DNA of 64,000 nt. Origin: Eretmocerus hayati (lineage: Eukaryota > Arthropoda > Insecta > Hymenoptera > Aphelinidae). The position numbers were made by a program, and so were the translations under genes. Below the pieces are notes generated by a model. That model was not told where the DNA came from, did not search any database, and was given only the letters and a program-made list of their open reading frames with translations. Within the stretch, counting starts at the first letter, position 1, and the number at the start of each line of letters is the position of its first letter. Shown in pieces: positions 55,551 to 64,000 of the stretch. Location of the stretch: contig CM056742.1 of NCBI GenBank assembly GCA_029851415.1, positions 86,728,748-86,792,747 on the forward strand, read 5' to 3'.

Positions 55551-57323
55551 GGGCGGCTCCGGATCAAAACGGTATAAGTCCATTTTGTTGAAAATTGAGT
55601 TTTTGACGGGAAACGATAGAAAATACATTTGAAAACATGTATGCACAACTCCGGAAGTGGAAATGCATTTTGAGGCATCACAAGCGACACGACCGTTTTT
55701 GTCCCGAAAAAAGTTTCGACTTTTTTCCGGATCAGAACGGTATAAGTCCATGTTCTCGCTCAATAATATCGCTTTTGGGCCATCCACGTTTAGCTGTCGT
55801 GCTTTTACAAGTAGTTAGAGTCGGTAGCTACTCTCAGAAACTACAAGTTAGGTTCGCTATGTTGTCCAAATGATTGCATCGAATGGTTTCGAAGGAGGTG
55901 GGCCGACGTTCGATCACTTCCTTCTGACACAGGCAAGCCCTTACGAAAATGAACAACCTCGGGTTAGTAATCCCATTGGCCTGGGATCTTTCTCTAGAAG
56001 CCCTGGTGTCTCATTTTCTTATTTCTTATCGTCATTGAAAGAGCCGAATTTCTTGGTGATGGTTCCAAAAGCGTATTTATGAGAGCGATCGGCACTGAGC
56101 GTGCAAAGAAATTTGATTTTGCTCCATGTTTTCAGGCATCTTCTCTAGAGAAAAATCAACTACGTCCATGATACGCCGAACTCAACTTAGCTATGCACTC
56201 CCTCCTTAGGAACAATGCCAATAGTAGAGAAAGCCTATAGCTCCATTACAGAATTTCGGTTACAATTTCACTATGAATGGTTGTGATCTATCAACTGGGG
56301 TTCTTTTCATTAACAGTCATCCGGCCTTCGGTTCGATCTCCCGCCACTCGGTACAAGTGAACGTCATTTGGGCGAATCTCGTAGATGAAGATAGCCTTCT
56401 ACAATTGAGATATCTGCAACTAATCTTAGCCTCATTCTACGGTTGATCAACAATTCTGTTTGTTGAGTGGGGATCAGTCCCAATTCATCGTTTGGATTTT
56501 CTGGTCGATTAAAGTCTCTGCATTGCGATTCTTCCTATACAACCTCAAATTTCCCCTGAATGCATGACGTAAAGCTGCGTGCTATGTGATCCCCAAAAAC
56601 TATACTTCGCACCGGGCCGCTTGAGTAAACTCTTCTTGACTGGATTTCCAAATAGACGCTTGTTGACCTCAATGTTGGAAATATATCCTTAGTCACGATA
56701 TCCTGAATGAGATCTCTTTGTGAAGAACAGTCTCAACTGTCAATGAGATTTTATAAAAGTCATCCTAAATTAGAGAGGAATTTTGTTTACTGCGAGAAAA
56801 AGTCGAGGACAGTCATTAAAAATCCAAAAAATTCTCAATTCACACCGTTGTGATCTGGAGAATTTTTCCACCTTTTTTCTCGCTCAAATCGGCATAAGTC
56901 CGTGGTTTTTTTTAACGTTCTTTGATCTCAAAGATGGAAACTCATAGTTTCTCGACATTTTCCTACTTCAAACGGTAAAAATTCATCATATTAAGTACTT
57001 CTCCCTATCTAAAATATTAAATGTGAATTTTTTTCAGAAATGGTGGACTTATACCGTTCTGATCCGGAAAAAAAGTCGAGAAATTTTCCGGATCAGAACG
57101 GTATAAGTCCATTTTTTATTGCAAAATGAGATGTAAAAAGTGTAAACAATTAAAAATCGATACGCCCCACGCGAAAAATGACATGAAAACACACTCACTA
57201 CACGGTAGAATAAGAATATTTACTTCAGATGATAACTCGAATTTTCCATATCACAAAAACTTTGAGGCGCATTTTCCAGAAATGGAAAAAATGGACTTAT
57301 ACCGTTCTGATCCGGAGCCGCCC
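55551..57323. mobile_element. Non-autonomous DNA transposon with repeated terminal motif
   Basis: Terminal inverted repeats of about 35 bp begin GGGCGGCTCCGGATCARAAC then GGTATAAGTCC and end in the complement at 57323. ATAT flanks both sides (55547-55550 and 57324-57327), a candidate 4-bp target duplication. The motif TCCGGATCAGAACGGTATAA followed by GTCCA recurs inside near 55724, near 57044 (inverted) and near 57083, with decayed copies near 56889. No transposase frame is present, so it depends on an autonomous relative. I cannot assign a superfamily. Confidence 0.7.
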
Positions 57324-57809
57324 ATATGCTGAAGTGTCAATGTAAAGCGATGACTGAATTTGTTGGCTTTGCAGAAACTAAGTATTTCTGTTGAATATGC
57401 TGAGTAACGAACTTTTATATGTCCACGCTTAAATGTAACTGGTATAGACCTATTCCTGCGCCTTGAGGCGAGTATTGAAGTGGACGAGAGAACAACTTGG
57501 CGTAGACTGACGCTCGCTCGAGCGTAGTGCCGGTTTATATGTCCTATTGGGAGTGGGTATTGGAGGGCTTCCCCACTCAATGTCTCGAGAAAGTGGGACT
57601 TGGGCCCCGCTCCACTCTGACTAACACTTGAGATATGCTAATGAAGCTGCACCGAGTTTGTGAACTGTCACGACAACGCGAATTTATGATGTCCAGACAT
57701 GGTGTATAGTCCTGCAGAAAAATCCTAATCCTGATTTCATGATATTCTGACTTGCCGAGTCTCCCTAATACTCAATGGAGACCTCAATGATCAGAAATTC
57801 AAGAGAGGA
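57324..57809. other. Spacer, nothing recognised
   Basis: Short stretch without a gene between the DNA transposon and the env pseudogene. Confidence 0.35.
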
Positions 57810-59505
57810 TTATAGGAACAAGGTCTTTTCCGTGAATTCTCCTGGTACATTGAGATCCTGGGTTTCGTCTGCATTCAAATCACGTCCGATATCAGTCAGG
57901 GGGATCAGATTTCTCGGGACGTCATAAATTGGCTGGGATTGAGGACGCATAAATTTGGCTCCGATCTTGGTATTTCGCGGGTTTATGATGACTTGGTGAA
58001 TATGATTATTTTTGTTGAATGTTCTATATTCAACTTGTATTACTTGGGGGGTATATTCTTCCAAACGAATAAGCCTGCGCAACACATACCCAGTTAATCC
58101 AAGGGCAGAGAACCAAAGGAGCATGGTTAGCCAATGCGTCACGCAATGACGCCTGACTGGTGGGGGGTCTTCTGGCAGAATTTGGATTTTGCTGTGTAAC
58201 AAACTTATATTGAATTTAGGAATAAGCATGGATATTTTTCGATAACCCGTCGATGTTAATTTTACACGGTCGATTTCGAGACGACATCCATCCTTGAGCT
58301 GAACAACAGCTGCTCGAGGCACGTACCGATTTTGCTGTTCTTGAAACGGACATTTTAAGATAGCTGAGTCCGCGGTTGGCCCTGATATCAGCCATGAATT
58401 TGATTTCTCTAGAAATGTGACTTGGGCCTCTGTAGAGTATTTGATCTCGGTTTCACAGAGAGACGATTCCTTTTCACCCATGAATACACTAATTTCACAA
58501 GTTTTGCTCAAATTGAACAACTGAACACCTTCACAAATTGAGCCCTCTGGTAATTTTACGCATTTTCTCGCTGGCCATATCAAGTTGGCAATTTTACCCT
58601 CGTGATCAATTCCTAATAATTTTGTTCCTATTTTCAACTGAGATATCGAGGTGGAATTCAATCTATAACCTAGTGGATATGGCTTATAAACCTGTAGTTC
58701 TTTGGGGTCAATAAGAGGAATTTTCAACTCAAAGATGACTAGACTATCTTGTCTGCCAGCAGAGATTTCAATGAGTTCAGGTTGAGCCGACCAGTTTAAA
58801 CCCGGGAATCCCATTTCCATATATATTTTGAATTTCTCAAGTCGCTCGTTTCCCAACAAATAGGGAGAGATTATGTTGATGTGACAACTCGAAGATGTCT
58901 AATATTTTTTCCCAAATGAGTATTTGAAGCCTAATAGCGCTTTCCATTGCGTATACCAAATTTTTCGTTGAGCCTAGATAGTCCGTGCCATTATCTGCAA
59001 CAACCGCCTCATAAAACCCATATCTAGCAACTTGTAACAGGTTATGTAAAATCGGCATTAATTTATAAATTCTGGCTTCCATGAGCAGCAGACTCCTTCC
59101 TGAATCTATTACGGGTTCGAACTGCGTTACCGTTGGGTTTACCAAATTAATACCGGAACTATTCGCGACATCAAATACTTCATCACCACCCCTAGGGAAA
59201 TAATTTTTCACTAATCGATATCGGATCTTCGCTTGATCCAGCTGTCCACGTATGTTTTCTAATCTATTTTTAAAACGCCGATCATCTTCCGTTAAATTTC
59301 GGCACAATGAGATCACTGACTCTTATTTATCTTTGTAAGTTCGATTAATAGCATGGAAGTCCTCTATGTCGATTTTCATATGATGCTGATGATATGATCT
59401 AATAACTTTCAATGCTCCATAGTTTTCAAAGAAAATCCCGGATCCAGCCGGGAAAGACTTGAGTTGCCATTCAGGAAGCGCATTTACTGCTAAATATTGC
59501 ACCAA
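57810..59505 (-). pseudogene. env: Element 3 isolated F-like env (broken)
   Basis: A third env, related in kind to that of element 2. The 5' frame shows SGIFFENYGALKVIRSYHQ, comparable to the N-terminus of errantivirus env. A stop at 59323-59325 follows, then the same frame continues with SLCRNLTEDDRRF and a helical stretch. A frameshift near 58840-58860 leads to a 349-codon frame with Cys motifs (CVKLPEGSICEG, CEISVFMGEKESSLCE, ILKCPFQ), a transmembrane helix (LTMLLWFSALGLTGYVL) and a long cytoplasmic tail. The glycine-rich fusion-peptide segment seen in element 2 is not evident between the helices. No gag or pol accompanies it, so it is a fragment. Confidence 0.72.
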
Positions 59506-61533
59506 AAAGTATCAAATACTTGTATGGAGCAATCATTTTCACTATGTAATTGATGCTAATAATAAAATTACCTATGTAAACAATAAGCAGTTTTCCAAAA
59601 TTATTACGTGACGACTAAGCCAACAACCTGGCTCGAAACACAACTCAGAATAAACTACATATATTGTATATCTCTTGATGGTTTGTGGCCTCTGGTGAGT
59701 ATAGGATCCCGTATTTCACCGAGCTGGTATTCACTATAACACAGGGTAATCTCACTTTTGCAAAAAAAAGGAAAATGGATATACAGCTCAGCTGTACAAT
59801 CTGGGGTGTCTGGAGCAAATGAGCACCTGGACACGGTCCACCCAGTTCGAACGACTACCAAGAACTGCGCCAGGCCTCTCACGGCTGAGCTATAGAGGCT
59901 CCCGTATGTTCGCGGGATACATTCACTACAACAGCCCTCTTCATTCTTCGACTGTCTGAATTTTTGACCGCCGTATTCACAGATGCACTTCCTTGTTACC
60001 GAATATCGCTTTTTAACCAGATGGATAAAATATACAACTTGCTGTGCTCTCGGAATTTGATATTTAAGCGCATTGGCCCCAAATTGAATCAGTGCAACGA
60101 CTTGAGGCACGAAACAATGACTGACCACCCAAGTGTTCAAGCTGACAATAAAATTATCCGTGAAGACAATTTACGGCAGTGAAATATTTGATTCTTGGAG
60201 TATATATTGAATAACACGCTAACATCATGATGCCACTATTTTATCACAAAAGTGCAGTAAGATCTAACGCGGAACGTTAAAAATATCTCGTATCATTTGC
60301 GATGAACAAAAGATGATCGACCTTAAGTTTCTCATAAATTCACCGTGATTTTCTGAATCCGACAATCGCGATTTCATGGAATGCATGTGGCTGCGTAATT
60401 GAGATTTCACCTCTCGGAGCAGTCAATCTAACCTGTAAGCTCTGCAACCGGGCAGTCAACTATCTTAATCGTTCACCGCTGTTGTATTCAACTATTTGAC
60501 TCTTGGGCGAAATTCAGTGCAAACGTGAATGATTTGTATGTGAATAATTCCACACACGCTACTCCAAGATTTCTACGGGGGTATTCATATACATAACCTA
60601 TCAATTATTGGCCGTTTCATATGGGAATTCTCAACCGTGAAAGTTATCAAGATGCTTTCATAATATTGTCGTAAGTAGCTAACATTAACGCCTTGGTATT
60701 CGTGAGGAGCAATCGGCTTTCAGTATATTGAACCTGTTTGGAGATGCATATATATGAGTCATCACATGATAGATAGCAAACGAGATTCAATTCTCGAACG
60801 TTGTACCCTAAGTTTTTGATTAAAAGTTACAATATAAGCAGCTCATCAAGTACTATACACATTAAGGATTCATTGAAATAGAAATTTGGGGCATGACCAG
60901 CGTACCACTAGGACTTACACATGTTATTCTCTCAGAATTCCAGTATTTGTTCACCTGTATAAAACGTGATGATTCATAATACGTAATATGACTTGATCAA
61001 CGCGTTTTGGTAGGGTTGAATAATAACCGGGAATTATTATCAACACTGCATCATTCCCGCACATCAGGGAATTCTTCATGACATCTTATGAATAGCATAT
61101 TGCATTGGTACAATCTACAGATTCATATGCAAATGTTCTTGTTAAGTCTAAGATCTAAGTCTTATAGATTACGTATTCATCTGTCGAATTTCCATATCTA
61201 ACTTGGGAAATTACACATTCGCCCAGAGGAATAGTTCTAAAAGGTTCAACTTGTGAACTTTTGCAGATAATGAAATACAACCTTGTTCAATACTCAGGCA
61301 CCATCAAAATTCTCTGATATAATTCACGGAAGTCCATCTAAATTTACACGGATCACCCTCTCATCAAGTGTACCCAAAAAGATTTACACGAAACGACGAG
61401 ATGAAGTGAGTCAAATCTACATTCTTTGTTCTGTTACGTGGGAAGGGGGGTGACTCTAATGAATTAACCGTGTATATGGATACGAGTTGAATAGAGCAGA
61501 TATACTAGAAAGAGAGATGTTGATGTGAATCTA
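59506..61533. other. Spacer with a possible SINE, otherwise nothing recognised
   Basis: AT-rich sequence. Apart from the tRNA-like boxes at 59842-59894 no feature is seen. A 161-codon minus frame at 59655-60140 is Cys-containing but matches nothing I know. Confidence 0.35.
59842..59894 (-). ncRNA. Possible tRNA-derived SINE promoter (A and B boxes)
   Basis: On the minus strand TATAGCTCAGCCGTG (59894-59880) resembles an A box. GTTCGAACTGG (59852-59842) resembles a B box, at tRNA-like spacing. No tRNA cloverleaf with good stems is evident, so a SINE head is more likely than a tRNA gene. Ends and tail are undefined. Confidence 0.3.
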
Positions 61534-61739
61534 ATGGTTAGTCTGAGCGGTCTGGCTACCGCGTGGCTCGTCGTCGACGACGGCGGTCCGCGTTGCAGCA
61601 GAGACCTTGCAGGTAGGGATAGGCCCCGCTCCGTCGACGTGTTGACGGTGCATCCGCGATGGTCGGCGAACCGGGAACGTACGTTGCGCGGCCGCGTAGC
61701 CATCGCGGGTGCGACGTCATCGTGGCACGAAGGGGAGAG
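61534..61739 (+). CDS. Putative GC-rich first coding exon
   Basis: A sharply GC- and CpG-rich island (about 61540-61745) in AT-rich surroundings. An ATG at 61534 opens a frame starting MVSLSGLATAWLVVDD, hydrophobic enough for a weak signal peptide. It remains open to a good donor, GAGAG/GTGAGA (GT at 61740-61741). The remainder is Arg-rich with no recognised domain. The other strand also has open frames, so this could be a promoter CpG-type island or a fragment of a mobile element instead. Confidence 0.25.
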
Positions 61740-61741
61740 GT

Positions 61742-63908
61742 GAGATCAGGCACTGATCTCCACCTCTACCCACGTGACAGTTCCTAAAATATCTGTGAAG
61801 ATATTGAGAGAAAGTGTGAGATATGGAGGACATATGAGTACTTGAATACAATATAATATTGGCATATATACAACATTTTTCCTTTTGTATCGATGCCCCA
61901 AGTCCAGTAAATGATTGATCTCTACTTCTGACAAGATGGATAAGATAACAGACACCGAATCATACTCAAATTTTGCAACAACAATTTCACCGGAAATTTT
62001 GCGTGTAAGGGTCAGCTAACATCTATTGAGAATATTGGGACACTTAGTTGTGACAGTTCAAGATTCCCAAATTCGTAAATGGGAAAGGATCTATGATGCA
62101 ATTCTAACTCGAATTTTTTTTTTCTGAATATCAAACATTTTCTGAATTGATGATATCATCCCAGACACTCAATCGTGCACTGAAATATTATGGAGGAACC
62201 GTGATGCCATGGTGCGAGAGAAAAGGTAATTTTCATCTTCAAAATACTTCATTCCATTTCATGAGAAATGTCTCTACTGCGTGCATTGATTCCTGTCTGT
62301 TCCACCTGAGGGTTCAGATTCTCCTTGGTCTTGAGGGGATTATTATAGGAGGTGAATCTCGAAGTGGAACAGAGCTCACTTGGATCCAACTCAAACTCTA
62401 TAGCTCATCAGAAATCGAAAAGTAGTTTACCAGTACTGTTTATGATTTGAATACCAGTCGACCATATTTCACACACATTGTAGAAAAAATTCACCAGTTT
62501 TCTTTGCAAATGATGGATGATGATTAACTATTGATTTGAATGACAGCTACCCACACTTTCCACCAGGTTAGCATTCTAAAATCGTCTTGAAAATTCTGTA
62601 CGAAATTCTCCATTAATTTTTCCTTAAGAACTTATTTGTGTGCATCAAAATATCAACTGGAAGAAGTTTGGAACTGGAAATCTCCTTCAAGCCAACCCTA
62701 CGAGTAATATGATGATATGTGACTAATCGAAATGGGTTTTAACTTTGTATCCAGTCATCCTGAGGACTTTTACATAAAATGAGATTTTCACACCTATTTG
62801 GCCTCCCCATTTGATTTTCATCGACCATGAACGATGTTTCGAGTTTTCAATAAGATTTTTCCATTCTTTTCCTGAATCGCAAAACGTCAACAATAGCTCA
62901 ACTTGATAAATCTTGATGAGTACGTATTGTTGTGAGTTGGAAGGCAGAGTTTGTCCTGAACTGTTATCGAATGAAGGATTCACGATCGATGATGTAACCT
63001 TTTCAAAGTAAAATAGATATTTACAGAATTAACTTTCAATTTTGATATCAAGATTGGGAGTGTAACTCAAAAAGTGTTTGAACATATCGAGGCGATGGCG
63101 ATCATATTGAAGTTAGACGATTTCCTGAAACTGTACGATTTGCAGGAGGAAATGCCCAAAAATCACATAGAGCCGACTTATTCCAAACTTAACAACGAAG
63201 TGTTCATAGAGTTTCAACTTCAAATGGATTGATTGGCTGAAAAAATTGATGTCCAAATACTGGGAAATCACAAAACTAATAAGAATCGTCATATTTCTGT
63301 AATCCGCCGTGATCCTGGTGGAGCTGTATTCTAAATAATACCTGCATTTTAGCATTTTGAATTGTAGAAAGACAGAGCTTGGTAAATGCTGTCAAGAAGT
63401 TAACAATGTCTTGAAAGGGATTTCAATTTGAGAATGGAACAAAATTCCAATGACATTCAGATCAAAACAATTCATCCTCTGCATGATTGTTTCAACTTGA
63501 ATATATCGATACGACAATCTGTTTGTGACGGATGGTGGATTTTTCAATTACAATTTTCCCAGAGAAAGCACACATTTCCGAGAAAATTGACAACAAAATT
63601 TATAATATTAAAAAAATTTCAAGAACGAATCTATACACAGGTAATTCTGCTCTCTCAGCGCGAATCAGCTAGGGTAGCTGAAAATCAGCTAGTGATAGCT
63701 GATTTCGTCAACTAACATGAACGGATTTTCACTGATTGAATCAGCTAATACACAGGGTTATGAACGATGATAAACACCGCTCGGGAATGTTTTTCCCTGC
63801 GCACTGGGTGTCACGAGATAAATTTTCGGCTCTAGTATTAGAATCGTTCGTGCAGTACAGTGGGATCCATTTGATTACCCGATTTTCAAGTCCCTAGTAG
63901 TGCGTCAA
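61742..63908. other. Intergenic, nothing recognised
   Basis: AT-rich with short frames. Near 63655-63755 the octamer ATCAGCTA or close variants occurs about five times, but without regular spacing. Confidence 0.35.
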
Positions 63909-64000
63909 AAGTGGGCCACCTGGATCGAAAGTGGGCCACATGTATCGTAAGTGAGCCACCTGTATCGAAAGTGGGCCACCTAGATCGAAAGTGGGCCACC
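63909..64000. repeat. 20-bp tandem repeat, cut by window end
   Basis: At least 4.5 units of GGGCCACCTGGATCGAAAGT with few changes; the array runs off the end of the window. The unit length is exactly 20 bp. Confidence 0.9.

Noticed and set aside
59842..59894. A genuine tRNA gene
   Set aside because: Box-like sequences are present, but no convincing acceptor or anticodon stem could be drawn; a SINE head fits better.
59655..60140. 161-codon Cys-containing minus-strand frame as a gene
   Set aside because: No recognisable domain, and it overlaps the tRNA-like boxes of a possible SINE.

Overview
The window looks like repeat-rich nuclear DNA of an arthropod, most likely an insect. It is AT-rich and has no bacterial gene layout. 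Almost every recognisable protein belongs to a eukaryotic transposable element: Ty3/Gypsy-type elements carrying env genes, a two-ORF non-LTR retrotransposon of the CR1/Jockey kind, hAT transposase exons, foldback elements and MITEs. Splice signals are insect-like. I recognise no ordinary host gene; the best host candidate is a short GC-rich putative first exon near 61.5 kb. The species cannot be told from the sequence.

Layout. 1-6.2 kb: a decayed Gypsy reverse transcriptase relic on the minus strand, a degenerate tandem repeat (3.4-4.8 kb), then a GC-richer stretch. 6.2-22.3 kb: element 1, a plus-strand Gypsy-type endogenous retrovirus-like element with a proline-tRNA primer site. A 4.5 kb CR1-like retrotransposon has inserted into its leader in the opposite orientation. 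Element 1 then has a Cys-rich leader ORF, a Gag with six intact CCHC knuckles, two tandem protease domains, RT, RNase H, a macrodomain-like insert, integrase, a chuvirus-like envelope glycoprotein, and a long 3' LTR with its own TATA box and poly(A) signal. 22.3-25.9 kb: no genes, but a degenerate ~175-bp satellite.

25.9-37.5 kb: exons of one large minus-strand hAT transposase gene (BED finger near 37.3 kb, catalytic exon at 33.2-34.0 kb, C-terminal dimerisation region at 27.0-28.2 kb), with foldback elements and MITEs between them. 37.7-39.6 kb: two inverted arrays of a 29-30 bp unit; the right one ends at a TATA/initiator core promoter. 39.6-42.5 kb: decayed sequence. 42.5-55.0 kb: element 2, a minus-strand Gypsy/errantivirus-like element with an 80-bp minisatellite in its leader, an ORF upstream of gag, gag, pol (again with a macrodomain-like linker), an F-like env and, downstream of env, accessory ORFs with an RNA-recognition-motif fold. 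55.5-57.3 kb: a DNA transposon with terminal inverted repeats. 57.8-59.5 kb: an isolated F-like env pseudogene. The rest holds little, ending in a 20-bp tandem repeat cut by the window edge.

How it works together. Both Gypsy elements have the retroviral plan: unspliced RNA for Gag-Pol and a spliced RNA for env, with a splice acceptor immediately before each env ATG. Both copies carry stops and frameshifts, so they are records of once-active elements. The most interesting signals are the fused tandem protease and macrodomain-like Pol insert (element 1), the RRM accessory ORFs after env (element 2), and the repeat array in the element 2 leader, which sits where the gypsy insulator lies.
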